A stretch of 64,000 nt of DNA from Eledone cirrhosa (GCA_964016885.1 OZ024743.1:186328755-186392754); one strand, 5' to 3'. Positions 1 through 13,830 are shown, counted from the first letter of the stretch. The notes: a model not told the origin generated them from the letters alone. Numbers and translations are program-made.

Positions 1-38
1 AATTGATGGTAGTGTTTCACTCCTAGGCCAGCTCTAAC

Positions 39-59
39 TACTATATCTATAACATAGTA
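39..59. other. Small inverted repeat inside each unit
   Basis: TACTAT at 39-44 is the reverse complement of ATAGTA at 54-59, with 9 bases between. The arrangement recurs in most units because both arms are well kept. A 6-bp, mostly A:T stem would be weak as DNA or RNA, so a structural role is only a possibility. Many satellites carry short dyads like this. Confidence 0.6.
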
Positions 60-64
60 TAACA
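48..64 (+). repeat. Short direct repeat inside each unit, 10-bp step
   Basis: TATAACA occurs at 48-54 and again at 58-64, separated by TAG, so the two copies sit 10 bp apart, about one helical turn. The pattern is present in most units. It may be a relic of how the unit arose or a binding-site pair; the sequence does not say which. Confidence 0.6.
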
Positions 65-1863
65 GTAATAATTGATGGTAGTGTTTCACTGCTAAGTCAG
101 CTCTAACTACTTTATCTATAACATAGTATAACAGTAATAATTGATGGTAGTGTTTCACTGCTAAGTCAGCTCTAACTACTATATCTATAACATAGTATAA
201 CAGTAATAATTGATGGTAGTGTTTCACTGCTAAGTCAGCTCTAACTACTATATCTATAACATAGTATAACAGTAATAATTGATGGTAGTGTTTCACTGCT
301 AAGTCAGCTCTAACTACTATATCTATAACGTAGTATAACAGTAATAATTGATGGTAGTGTTTCACTCCTAGGTCAGCTCTGACTACTATATCTATAACAT
401 ATTATAACAGTAATAACTGTTGGTAGTGTTTCACTTCTAAGTCAGCTGTAACTACTATATCTATAACATAGTATAACAGTAATAATTGATGGTAGTGTTT
501 TACTGCTAAGTCAGCTCTAACTACTATATCTATAACATAGTATAACAGTAATAATTGATGGTAGTGTTACATTCCTAGGTCAGCTCTAACTACTATATCT
601 ATAACATAGTATAACAGTAATAATTAATAGTAGTGTTTCATTACTAAGGCAGCTCTGACTACTATATCTATAACATAGTATAACAGTAATAATTAATGGT
701 AGTGTTTCACTCCTAAGTCAGCTCTGAATACTATATCTATAACATAGTATAACAGTAATAATTGATGGTAGTGTTTCACTCCTAGGTCAGCTCTAACTAC
801 TATATCTATAACATAGTTTAACAGTAATAATTAATGGTAGTGTTTTACTCCTAAGTCAGCTCTAACTACTATATCTATAACATAGTATAACAGTAATAAT
901 TAATGGTAGCGTTTCACTCCTAAGTCAGCTCTGACTACTATATCTATAACATAGTATAACAGTAATAATTGATGGTAGTGTTTCACTCCTAGATCAGCAC
1001 TAACTACTATATCTATAACATAGTATAACAGTAATAATTGATGGTAGTGTTTCACTCCTAAGTCAGCTCTAACTACTATATCTATAACATAGTATAACAG
1101 TAATAATTGATGGTAGTGTTTCACTGCTAAGTCAGCTCTAACTACTATATCTATAACATAGTATAACAGTAATAATTGATGGTAGTGTTTCACTGCTAAG
1201 TCAGCTCTAACTACTATATCTATAACATAGTATAACAGTAATAATTGATGGTAGTGTTTCACTCCTAGGTCAGCTCTGACTACTATATCTATAACATATT
1301 ATAACAGTAATAACTGTTGGTAGTGTTTCACTTCTAAGTCAGCTGTAACTACTATATCTATAACATAGTATAACAGTAATAATTGATGGTAGTGTTTCAC
1401 TCCTAATCAGCTCTAACTACTATATCTATAACATAGTATAACAGTAATAATTGATGGTAGTGTTACACTCCTAGGTCAGCTCTAACTACTATATCTATAA
1501 CATAGTATAACAGTAATAATTGATGGAAGTGTTTCACTCCTAAGTCAGCTCTAACTACTATATCTATAACACAGTATAACAGTAAGAATTGATGGTAGTA
1601 TTTCACTCCTAAGTCAGCTCTAACTACTATATCTATAACATAGTATAACAGTAATAATTGATGGTAGTGTTTCACTCCTAGGTCAGCTCTAACTACTATA
1701 TCTATAACATAGTATAACAGTAATAATTGATGGTAGTGTTTTACTCCTAAGTCAGCTCTAACTACTATATCTATAACATAGTTTAACAGTAATAATTGAT
1801 GGTAGTGTTTTACTACTAAGTCAGCTCTAACTACTTTATCTATAACATAGTATAACAGTAATA

Positions 1864-4800
1864 ATTAAATTTAGTGTTTCACTCCTAAATCAGCTCTGAC
1901 TACTATATCTATAACATAGTATAACAGTATTAATTGATGGTAGTGTTTCACTTCTAGGTCAGCTCTGACTACTATATCTATAACATAGTATAAGTGTAAT
2001 AATTGATGGTAGTGTTTCACTTCTAGGTCAGCTTTGACTACTATATCTATAACATAGTATAACAGTAATAATTGATGGTAGTGTTTCACTCCTAGGTCTG
2101 CTCTAACTACTATATCTATAACATAGTATAACAGTAATAATTGATGGTAGTGTTTCACTCCTAAGTCAGCTCTAACTACTATATCTATAACACAGTATAA
2201 CAGTAATAATTGATGGTAGTGTTTCACTCTTAGGCCAGCTCTAACTACTATATCTATAACATAGTATAACAGGAATAATTGATGGTAGTTTATCCCTCCT
2301 GAGTCAGCTCTAACTACTATATCTATAACATAGTATAACAGTAATAACTGTTGGTAGTGTTTCACTCCTAGGTCAGCTCTAACTACTATATCTATAACAT
2401 AGTATAACAGTAATAATTGATGGTAGTGTTTCACTGCTAAGTCAGCTCTAACTACTATATCTATAACATAGTATAACAGTAATAATTGATGGTAGTGTTT
2501 CACTGCTAAGTCAGCTCTAACTACTATATCTATAACATAGTATAAAAGTAATAATTGATGGTAGTGTTTCACTCCTAAGTCAGCTCTAACTACTATATCT
2601 ATAACATAGTATAACAGTAATAATTGATGGTAGTGTTTCACTCCTAAGTCAGATCTAACTACTATATCTATAACATAGTATAACAGTAATAATTGATGGT
2701 AGTGTTTCACTCCTAAGTCAGCACTAACTACTATATCTATAACATAGTATAACAGTAATAATTGATGGTAGTGTTTCACTCCTAGGCCAGCTCTAACTAC
2801 TATATCTATAACATAGTATAACAGTAATAATTGATGGTAGTGTTTCACTGCTAAGTCAGCTCTAACTACTTTATCTATAACATAGTATAACAGTAATAAT
2901 TGATGGTAGTGTTTCACTGCTAAGTCAGCTCTAACTACTATATCTATAACATAGTATAACAGTAATAATTGATGGTAGTGTTTCACTGCTAAGTCAGCTC
3001 TAACTACTATATCTATAACATAGTATAACAGTAATAATTGATGGTAGTGTTTCACTGCTAAGTCAGCTCTAACTACTATATCTATAACGTAGTATAACAG
3101 TAATAATTGATGGTAGTGTTTCACTCCTAGGTCAGCTCTGACTACTATATCTATAACATATTATAACAGTAATAACTGTTGGTAGTGTTTCACTTCTAAG
3201 TCAGCTGTAACTACTATATCTATAACATAGTATAACAGTAATAATTGATGGTAGTGTTTCACTCCTAATCAGCTCTAACTACTATATCTATAACATAGTA
3301 TAACAGTAATAATTGATGGTAGTGTTACACTCCTAGGTCAGCTCTAACTACTATATCTATAACATAGTATAACAGTAATAATTAATGGTAGTGTTTCATT
3401 CCTAAGTCAGCTCTGACTACTATATCTATAACATAGTATAACAGTAATAATTGATGGTAGTGTTTCACTCCTAGGTCAGCTCTTACTACTATATCTATAA
3501 CATAGTATAACAGTAATAATTGATGGTAGTGTTTCACTCCTAAGTCAGATCTAACTACTATATCTATAACATAGTATAACAGTAATAATTGATGGTAGTG
3601 TTTCACTCCTAAGTCAGCACTAACTACTATATCTATAACATAGTATAACAGTAATAATTGATGGTAGTGTTTCACTCATAGGCCAGCTCTGACTACTATA
3701 TCTATAACATAGTATAACAGTAATAATTGATGGTAGTGTTTCACTCCTAGGCCAGCTCTGACTACTATATCTATAACATAGTATAACAGTAATAATTGAT
3801 GGTAGTGTTTCATTGCTAGGTCAGCTCTAACTACTATATCTATAACATAGTATAACAATAATAATTGATGGTAGTGTTTCACTGCTAAGTCAGCTCTAAC
3901 TACTTTATCTATAACATAGTATAACAGTAATAATTGATGGTAGTGTTTCACTGCTAAGTCAGCTCTAACTACTATATCTATAACATAGTATAACAGTAAT
4001 AATTGATGGTAGTGTTTCACTGCTAAGTCAGCTCTAACTACTATATCTATAACATAGTATAACAGTAATAATTGATGGTAGTGTTTCACTGCTAAGTCAG
4101 CTCTAACTACTATATCTATAACATAGTATAACAGTAATAATTGATGGTAGTGTTTCACTCCTAGGTCAGCTCTGACTACTATATCTATAACATATTATAA
4201 CAGTAATAACTGTTGGTAGTGTTTCACTTCTAAGTCAGCTGTAACTACTATATCTATAACATAGTATAACAGTAATAATTGATGGTAGTGTTTCACTCCT
4301 AATCAGCTCTAACTACTATATCTATAACATAGTATAACAGTAATAATTGATGGTAGTGTTACACTCCTAGGTCAGCTCTAACTACTATATCTATAACATA
4401 GTATAACAGTAATAATTAATAGTAGTGTTTCATTCCTAAGGCAGCTCTGACTACTATATCTATAACATAGTATAACAGTAATAATTAATGGTAGTGTTTC
4501 ACTCCTAAGTCAGCTCTGAATACTATATCTATAACATAGTATAACAGTAATAATTGATGGTAGTGTTTCACTCCTAGGTCAGCTCTAACTACTATATCTA
4601 TAACATAGTATAACAGTAATAATTAATGGTAGCGTTTCACTCCTAAGTCAGCTCTGACTACTATATCTATAACATAGTATAACAGTAATAATTGATGGTA
4701 GTGTTTCACTCCTAGATCAGCACTAACTACTATATCTATAACATAGTATAACAGTAATAATTGATGGTAGTGTTTCACTCCTAAGTCACCTCTATCTACT

Positions 4801-5173
4801 ATATATATAACATAGTATAACAGTAATAATTGATGGAAGTGTTTCACTCCTAAGTCAGCTCTAACTACTATATCTATAACACAGTATAACAGTAAGAATT
4901 GATGGTAGTATTTCACTCCTAAGTCAGCTCTAACTACTATATCTATAACATAGTATAACAGTAATAATTGATGGTAGTGTTTCACTCCTAGGTCAGCTCT
5001 AACTACTATATCTATAACATAGTATAACAGTAATAATTGATGGTAGTGTTTTACTCCTAAGTCAGCTCTAACTACTATATCTATAACATAGTTTAACAGT
5101 AATAATTGATGGTAGTGTTTTACTACTAAGTCAGCTCTAACTACTTTATCTATAACATAGTATAACAGTAATA
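1864..5173 (+). repeat. Higher-order repeat A, copy 1 (3,310 bp between markers)
   Basis: It runs from one ATTAAATTTA marker unit to the next. The first part (to about 2.4 kb) matches 5174-5710 at an offset of exactly 3,310 bp with nearly every private variant shared. It then has two extra GCTAAG units near 2.4-2.5 kb and one extra unit near 2.65 kb relative to copy 2. The last part (3.68-5.17 kb) matches copy 2 at an offset of 3,517 bp. Variants shared in order include CTAGGCC, a GCTAAG run, CATATT, CTCCTAATCAG and GTTACAC. 3,310 is 48 x 69 minus 2, so it contains one-base-short units. Confidence 0.85.
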
Positions 5174-8100
5174 ATTAAATTTAGTGTTTCACTCCTAAAT
5201 CAGCTCTGACTACTATATCTATAACATAGTATAACAGTATTAATTGATGGTAGTGTTTCACTTCTAGGTCAGCTCTGACTACTATATCTATAACATAGTA
5301 TAAGTGTAATAATTGATGGTAGTGTTTCACTTCTAGGTCAGCTTTGACTACTATATCTATAACATAGTATAACAGTAATAATTGATGGTAGTGTTTCACT
5401 CCTAGGTCTGCTCTAACTACTATATCTATAACATAGTATAACAGTAATAATTGATGGTAGTGTTTCACTCCTAAGTCAGCTCTAACTACTATATCTATAA
5501 CACAGTATAACAGTAATAATTGATGGTAGTGTTTCACTCTTAGGCCAGCTCTAACTACTATATCTATAACATAGTATAACAGGAATAATTGATGGTAGTT
5601 TTTCCCTCCTGAGTCAGCTCTAACTACTATATCTATAACATAGTATAACAGTAATAACTGTTGGTAGTGTTTCACTCCTAGGTCAGCTCTAACTACTATA
5701 TCTATAACATAGTATAAAAGTAATAATTGATGGTAGTGTTTCACTCCTAAGTCAGCTCTAACTACTATATCTATAACATAGTATAACAGTAATAATTGAT
5801 GGTAGTGTTTCACTCCTAAGTCAGCACTAACTACTATATCTATAACATAGTATAACAGTAATAATTGATGGTAGTGTTTCACTCCTAGGCCAGCTCTAAC
5901 TACTATATCTATAACATAGTATAACAGTAATAATTGATGGTAGTGTTTCACTGCTAAGTCAGCTCTAACTACTTTATCTATAACATAGTATAACAGTAAT
6001 AATTGATGGTAGTGTTTCACTGCTAAGTCAGCTCTAACTACTATATCTATAACATAGTATAACAGTAATAATTGATGGTAGTGTTTCACTGCTAAGTCAG
6101 CTCTAACTACTATATCTATAACATAGTATAACAGTAATAATTGATGGTAGTGTTTCACTGCTAAGTCAGCTCTAACTACTATATCTATAACATAGTATAA
6201 CAGTAATAATTGATGGTAGTGTTTCACTCCTAGGTCAGCTCTGACTACTATATCTATAACATATTATAACAGTAATAACTGTTGGTAGTGTTTCACTTCT
6301 ATGTCAGCTGTAACTACTATATCTATAACATAGTATAACAGTAATAATTGATGGTAGTGTTTCACTCCTAGGCCAGCTCTAACTACTATATCTATAACAT
6401 AGTATAACAGTAATAATTGATGGTAGTGTTTCACTGCTAAGTCAGCTCTAACTACTTTATCTATAACATAGTATAACAGTAATAATTGATGGTAGTGTTT
6501 CACTGCTAAGTCAGCTCTAACTACTATATCTATAACATAGTATAACAGTAATAATTGATGGTAGTGTTTCACTGCTAAGTCAGCTCTAACTACTATATCT
6601 ATAACATAGTATAACAGTAATAATTGATGGTAGTGTTTCACTGCTAAGTCAGCTCTAACTACTATATCTATAACATAGTATAACAGTAATAATTGATGGT
6701 AGTGTTTCACTCCTAGGTCAGCTCTGACTACTATATCTATAACATATTATAACAGTAATAACTGTTGGTAGTGTTTCACTTCTATGTCAGCTGTAACTAC
6801 TATATCTATAACATAGTATAACAGTAATAATTGATGGTAGTGTTTCACTCCTAATCAGCTCTAACTACTATATCTATAACATAGTATAACAGTAATAATT
6901 GATGGTAGTGTTTCATTCCTAAGTCAGCTCTGACTACTATATCTATAACATAGTATAACAGTAATAATTGATGGTAGTGTTTCACTCCTAGGTCAGCTCT
7001 GACTACTATATCTATAACATAGTATAACAGTAATAATTGATGGTAGTGTTTCACTCCTAAGTCAGATCTAACTACTATATCTATAACATAGTATAACAGT
7101 AATAATTGATGGTAGTGTTTCACTCCTAAGTCAGCACTAACTACTATATCTATAACATAGTATAACAGTAATAATTGATGGTAGTGTTTCACTCATAGGC
7201 CAGCTCTGACTACTATATCTATAACATAGTATAACAGTAATAGTTGATGGTAGTGTTTCACTCCTAGGCCAGCTCTGACTACTATATCTATAACATAGTA
7301 TAACAGTAATAATTGATGGTAGTGTTTCATTCCTAGGTCAGCTCTAACTACTATATCTATAACATAGTATAACAGTAATAATTGATGGTAGTGTTTCACT
7401 GCTAAGTCAGCTCTAACTACTTTATCTATAACATAGTATAACAGTAATAATTGATGGTAGTGTTTCACTGCTAAGTCAGCTCTAACTACTATATCTATAA
7501 CATAGTATAACAGTAATAATTGATGGTAGTGTTTCACTGCTAAGTCAGCTCTAACTACTATATCTATAACATAGTATAACAGTAATAATTGATGGTAGTG
7601 TTTCACTGCTAAGTCAGCTCTGACTACTATATCTATAACATATTATAACAGTAATAACTGTTGGTAGTGTTTCACTTCTAAGTCAGCTGTAGCTACTATA
7701 TCTATAACATAGTATAACAGTAATTATTGATGGTAGTGTTTCACTCCTAATCAGCTCTAACTACTATATCTATAACATAGTATAACAGTAATAATTGATG
7801 GTAGTGTTACACTCCTAGGTCAGCTCTAACTACTATATCTATAACATAGTATAACAGTAATAATTAATAGTAGTGTTTCATTCCTAAGGCAGCTCTGACT
7901 ACTATATCTATAACATAGTATAACAGTAATAATTAATGGTAGTGTTTCACTCCTAAGTCAGCTCTGAATACTATATCTATAACATAGTATAACAGTAATA
8001 ATTGATGGTAGTGTTTCACTCCTAGGTCAGCTCTAACTACTATATCTATAACATAGTATAACAGTAATAATTAATGGTAGTGTTTTACTCCTAAGTCAGC

Positions 8101-8690
8101 TCTAACTACTATATCTATAACATAGTATAACAGTAATAATTAATGGTAGCGTTTCACTCCTAAGTCAGCTCTGACTACTATATCTATAACATAGTATAAC
8201 AGTAATAATTGATGGTAGTGTTTCACTCCTAGATCAGCACTAACTACTATATCTATAACATAGTATAACAGTAATAATTGATGGTAGTGTTTCACTCCTA
8301 AGTCACCTCTATCTACTATATATATAACATAGTATAACAGTAATAATTGATGGAAGTGTTTCACTCCTAAGTCAGCTCTAACTACTATATCTATAACACA
8401 GTATAACAGTAAGAATTGATGGTAGTATTTCACTCCTAAGTCAGCTCTAACTACTATATCTATAACATAGTATAACAGTAATAATTGATGGTAGTGTTTC
8501 ACTCCTAGGTCAGCTCTAACTATTATATCTATAACATAGTATAACAGTAATAATTGATGGTAGTGTTTTACTCCTAAGTCAGCTCTAACTACTATATCTA
8601 TAACATAGTTTAACAGTAATAATTGATGGTAGTGTTTTACTACTAAGTCAGCTCTAACTACTTTATCTATAACATAGTATAACAGTAATA
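5174..8690 (+). repeat. Higher-order repeat A, copy 2 (3,517 bp between markers)
   Basis: This is the second full copy of the HOR, again bounded by marker units. It differs from copy 1 by fewer units near 5.7-5.9 kb and by an added seven-unit duplication at 5.9-6.85 kb. From about 6.91 kb on it follows copy 1 at a constant 3,517-bp offset, including the CATTCCTAAG unit, the CACTCATAGG unit and the shortened CTAATCAG unit. The mosaic of two constant offsets shows that copies change length by gain or loss of whole units. Confidence 0.85.
5885..6850 (+). repeat. Perfect-looking seven-unit (483 bp) tandem duplication
   Basis: Copy 1 runs 5885-6367 and copy 2 runs 6368-6850. Each holds, in order, a CTAGGCC unit, a GCTAAG unit with CTTTATC, three further GCTAAG units, a CTAGGTC unit with CATATTATAAC, and a unit reading CTTCTATG. 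The CTTCTATG variant (at 6296 and 6779, exactly 483 bp apart) is CTTCTAAG in all other copies of this cassette I checked, so the two copies share a private mutation. I saw no difference between them by eye. Confidence 0.85.
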
Positions 8691-11600
8691 ATTAAATTTA
8701 GTGTTTCACTCCTAAATCAGCTCTGACTACTATATCTATAACATAGTATAACAGTATTAATTGATGGTAGTGTTTCACTTCTAGGTCAGCTCTGACTACT
8801 ATATCTATAACATAGTATAACAGTAATAATTGATGGTAGTGTTTCACTTCTAGGTCAGCTCTGACTACTATATCTATAACATAGTATAACAGTAATAATT
8901 GATGGTAGTGTTTCACTCCTAGGTCTGCTCTAACTACTATATCTATAACATAGTATAACAGTAATAATTGATGGTAGTGTTTCACTCCTAAGTCAGCTCT
9001 AACTACTATATCTATAACACAGTATAACAGTAATAATTGATGGTAGTGTTTCACTCTTAGGCCAGCTCTAACTACGATATCTATAACATAGTATAACAGG
9101 AATAATTGATGGTAGTTTTTCCCTCCTGAGTCAGCTCTAACTACTATATCTATAACATAGTATAACAGTAATAACTGATGGTAGTGTTACACTCCTAAGT
9201 CAGCTCTGACTACTATATCTATAACATAGTATAACAGTAATAATTAATGGTCGTGTTTCACTCCTAAGTCAGCCCTAACTACTATATCTATAACATAGTA
9301 TAACAGTAATAATTAATGGTAGTGTTTCACTCCTAGGTCAGCTCTGACTACTATATCTATAACATAGTATAACAGTAATAATTAATGGTCGTGTTTCACT
9401 CCTAAGTCAGCTCTGACTACTATATCTATAACATAGCATAACAGTAATAATTAATGGTAGTGTTTCACTCCTAAGTCAGCTCTAACTACTATATCTATAA
9501 CATAGTATAACAATAATAATTAATGGTAGTGTATCACTCCTAAGTCAGCTCTGACTACTATATCTATAACATAGTATAATAGTAATAATTGATGGTAGTG
9601 TTTCACTCCTAGATCAGCACTAACTAGTATATCTATAACATAGTATAACAGTAATAATTGATGGTAGTGTTTCACTCCTAGGTCTGCTCTAACTACTATA
9701 TCTATAACATAGTATAACAGTAATAATTGATGGTAGTGCTTCACTCCTAGGTCAGCTCTGACTACTATATCTATAACACAGTATAACAGTGATAATTGAT
9801 GGTAGTGTTTCACTCCTAGGTCAGCTCTGATTACTATATCTATAACATAGTTTAACAGTAATAATTGATGGTAGTGTTTCACTCCTAGGTCTGCTCTAAC
9901 TACTATATCTATAACATATTATAACAGTAATAACTGTTGGTAGTGTTTCACTTCTAAGTCAGCTGTAACTACTATATCTATAACATAGTATAACATGAAT
10001 AATTGATGGTAGTGTTTCTCTCCTGAGTCAGCTCTAACTACAATATCTATAACATAGTATAACAGTAATAATTGATGGAAATGTTTCACTCCTAAGTCAG
10101 CTCTAACTACTATATCTGTAACGTAGTAAAAAAGTAATAATTGATGGTAGTGTTTCACTCCTAGTTCTGCTCTAACTACTATATCTATAACATATTATAA
10201 CAGATGGTAGTGTTTCACTTCTAAGTCAGCTGTAACTACTATATCTATAACATAGTATAACAGGAATAATTGATGGTAGTCTTTCACCCCTAAGTCAGCT
10301 CTAACTACTATATCTATAACATAGTATAATAGTAATAATTGATGGTAGTGTTTCACTCCTAGGTCAGCTCTAACTACTATATCTATAACATAGTATAACA
10401 GTAATAACTGATGGTAGTGTTACACTCATAAGTCAGCTCTGACTACTATATCTATAACATAGTATAACAGTAATAATTAATGGTAGCGTTTCACTCCAAA
10501 GTCAGCTCTAACTGCTATATCTATAACATAGTATAACAGTAATAATTGATGGTAGTGTTTCACTCCTAGATCAGCACTAACTACTATATCTATAACATAG
10601 TATAACAGTAATAACTGATGGTAGTGTTTCACTCCTAAGTCAGCTCTAACTACTATATCTATAACATAGTATAACAGTAATAATTAATGGTAGCGTTTCA
10701 CTCCTAAGTCAGCTCTGACTACTATATCTATAACATAGTATAACAGTAATAATTGATGGTAGTGTTTCACTCCTAGATCAGCACTAACTACTATATCTAT
10801 AACATAGTATAACAGTAATAATTGATGGTAGTTTTTCACTCCTAAGTCAGCTCTAACTACTATATCTATAACATAGTATAACAGTAATAACTGATGGTAG
10901 TGTTTCACTCCTAAGTCAGCTCTAACTACTATATCTATAACATAGTATAACAGTAATAATTGATGGTAGTGTTTCACTCGTAACTCAGCTCTAACTACTA
11001 CATCTATAACATAGTATAACAGTAATAATTGATGGTAGTGTTTCACTCCTAAGTCAGCTCTAACTACTATATCTATAACATAGTATAACAGTAATAATTG
11101 ATGGTAGTGTTTCACTCCTAAGTCAGCTCTAACTACTATATCTATAACATAGTATAACAGTAATAACTGATGGTAGTGTTTCACTCCTAGGTCAGCTCTA
11201 ACTACTATATCTATAACATAGTATAACAGTAATAATTGATGGTAGTGTTTCCCTCCTAGGTCTGCTCTAACTACTATATCTATAACATAGCATAACAGTA
11301 ATAATTGATGGTAGTGTTTCACTCCTAGGTCAGCTCTAACTACTATATCTATAACATAGTATAACAGTAATAATTGATGGTAGTGTTTCCCTCCTAGGTC
11401 TGCTCTAACTACTATATCTATAACATAGTATAACAGTAATAATTGATGGTAGTGTTTCAATCCTAGGTCAGATCTAACTACTATATCTATAACATAGTAT
11501 AACAGTAATAATTGATGGTAGTGTTTCACTCCTAAGTCAGCTCTAACAACAATATCTATAACATAGTATAACAGATGGTAGTGTTTCACTTCTAAGTCAG

Positions 11601-13830
11601 CTTTAAATACTATATCTATAACATAGTATAACAGTAATAATTGATGGTAGTGTTTCACTCCTAAGTCAGCACTAACTACTATATCTATAACAGAGTATAA
11701 CAGTAATAATTAATGGTAGTGTTTCACTCCTAAGTCAGCACTAACTACTATATCTATAACATAGTATAACAGTAATAATTGATGGTAGTGTTTCACTCCT
11801 AGGTCAGCTCTGACTACTATATCTATAACACAGTATAACAGTAATAACTGATGGTAGTGTTTCACTTCTAAGTCAGCTGTAACTACTATATCTATAACAT
11901 AGGATAACAGGAATAATTGATGGTAGTGTTTCACTCCTGAGTCAGCTCTAACTACTATATCTATAACATAGTATAACAGTAATAATTGATGGTAGTGTTT
12001 CACTCCTAGGTCAGCTCTAACTACTATATCTATAACATAGTATAACAGTAATAACTGATGGTAGTGTTACACTCATAAGTCAGCTCTGACTACTATATCT
12101 ATAACATAGTATAACAGTAATAATTAATGGTAGCGTTTCACTCCTTAGTCAGCTGTGACTACTATATCTATAACATAGTATAACAGTAATAATTGATGGT
12201 AGTGTTTCACTCCTAGATCAGCACTAACTACTATATCTATAACATAGTATAACAGTAATAATTGATAGACGTGTTTCACTCCTAGGTCAGCTCTAACTAC
12301 TATATCTATAACATAGTATAACAGTAATAATTGATGGTAGTGTTTCACTCCTAGGTCTGCTCTAACTACTATATCTATAACATATTATAACAGTAAAAAC
12401 TGTTGGTAGTGTTTCACTTCTAAGTCAGCTGTAACTACTATATCTATAACATAGTATAACAGTAATAATTGATGGTAGTGTTTCACTCCTAGGTCAGCTC
12501 TAACTACTATATCTATAACATAGTATAACAGTAATAATTGATGGTAGTGTTTCACTCATAGGTCAGCTCTGACTACTATATCTATAACACAGTATAACAG
12601 TAATAATTGATGGTAGTGTTTCACTCCTAGGTCAGCTCTGACTACTATATCTATAACACAGTATAACAGTAATAATTGATGGTAGTGTTTCACTCCTAGG
12701 TCAGCTCTAACTACTATATCTATAACATAGTTTAACAGTAATAATTGATGGTAGTGTTTCACTCCTAGGTCTGCTCTAACTACTATATCTATAACATATT
12801 ATAACAGTAATAACTGTTGGTAGTGTTTCACTTCTAAGTCAGCTGTAACTACTATATCTATAACATAGTATAACAGTAATAATTGATGGTAGTGTTTCAC
12901 TCCTAAGTCAGCTCTGACTAGTATATCTATAACATAGTATAACAGGAATAATTGATGGTAGTGTTTCACTCCTGAGTCAGCTCTAACTACAATATCTATA
13001 ACATAGTATAACAGTAATAATTGATGGGAATGTTTCACTCCTAAGTCAGCTCTAACTACTATATCTATAACATAGTATAACAGTAATAACTGATGGTAGT
13101 GTTACACTCATAAGTCAGCTCTGACTACTATATCTATAACATAGTATAACAGTAATAATTGATGGTAGTGTTTCACTCCTAAGTCAGCTCTGACCACTAT
13201 ATCTATAACATAGTATAACAGTAATAATTGATGGTAGTGTTTCAATCCTAGGTCAGATCTAACTACTATATCTATAACATAGTATAACAGTAATAATTGA
13301 TGGTAGTGTTTCACTCCTAAGTCAGCTCTGACCACTATATCGATAACATAGTATAACAGTAATAATTGATGGTAGTGTTTCAATCCTAGGTCAGATCTAA
13401 CTATTATATCTATAACATAGTATAACAGTAACAATTGATGGTAGTGTTTCACTCCTAAGTCAGCTCTAACTACTATATCTATAACATAGTATAACAGTAA
13501 TAACTGATGGTAGTGCTTCACTCCTAAGTCAGCTCTGACCACTATATCTATAACATAGTATAACAGTAATAATTGATGGTAGTGTTTCACTCCTAGGTCA
13601 GCTCTAACTACTATATCTATAACATAGTATAACAGTAATAATTGATGGTAGTGCTTCACTCCTAGTTCAGCTCTGACTACTATATCTATAACACAGTATA
13701 ACAGTAATAATTGATGGTAGATTTTCACTCCTAAGTCAGCTCTAACTACTATATCTATAACATATTATAACAGTAATAACTGATGGTAGTGTTTCACTTC
13801 TAAGTCAGCTCTAACTACTATATCTATAAC
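8140..13830 (+). repeat. Higher-order repeat B, copy 1
   Basis: This long block is repeated at 14193-19050. Its marker unit is at 8691. Matching landmarks are the GTATCACT unit (9531 and 15445), the CTAGTTCTG unit (10161 and 16006), the GTAAAAAAG unit (10125 and 15970) and the 60-bp units (near 10200 and 11570; 16047 and 16864). The offset falls in whole-unit steps from 6,053 to 5,914, 5,845, 5,293 and finally 5,224 bp. Relative to copy 2, this copy has about 12 extra units, eight of them between about 10.5 and 11.1 kb. There are no genes. Confidence 0.85.
10190..10215 (+). repeat. Nine-base deletion junction giving a 60-bp unit
   Basis: TATAACAGATGGTAG joins directly where other units have nine more bases between AACAG and ATGG. 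The same junction occurs at about 11565-11580, 16041-16056 and 16858-16873, the two sites in each HOR B copy. They were therefore inherited by duplication, not formed four times. The deletion keeps the minus-strand frame. Confidence 0.8.

Larger units (their letters stand above)
1..69 (+). repeat. Reference satellite unit (69 bp)
   Basis: This first unit serves as the numbering for all others: 1-9 is AATTGATGG, 11-20 AGTGTTTCAC, 29-34 CAGCTC, 48-54 TATAACA and 58-64 TATAACA. The commonest variable sites across the array are position 5 (G or A), 13 (T or C), 14 (G or A), 22 (C, G or T), 23 (C, A or G), 26 (A or G), 34 (C or G) and 36 (A or G). The frequent AGCT at 30-33 is an AluI site. CCTAGG, produced by G at 26, is an AvrII site, and G at 34 makes CAGCTG (PvuII). 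The typical unit has no CpG dinucleotide. Where a unit begins is arbitrary in a tandem array; I chose the window start for convenience. Confidence 0.95.
1..1863 (+). repeat. Array segment before the first marker unit
   Basis: This holds two runs of units with CACTGCTAAG (G at position 22), near 90-310 and 1125-1205. Each run is followed by a unit with CATATTATAAC and then a unit with CTTCTAAG plus GCTGTAAC. This cassette recurs through the first 14 kb. From about 890 to 1863 the order of variants resembles the ends of the two following HOR copies (4.6-5.17 kb and 8.1-8.69 kb), so it is probably the tail of an earlier copy. No gene is present. Confidence 0.75.

Noticed and set aside
1871..3124. 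A 417-codon minus-strand open frame suggesting a membrane repeat protein (LLLLYYVIDIVV)
   Set aside because: The hydrophobic repeat is a direct consequence of the A+T-rich unit. Its copy in the next HOR (5181-6227) has lost three units, and both ends are set by repeat variants, not by start and stop signals of a gene.
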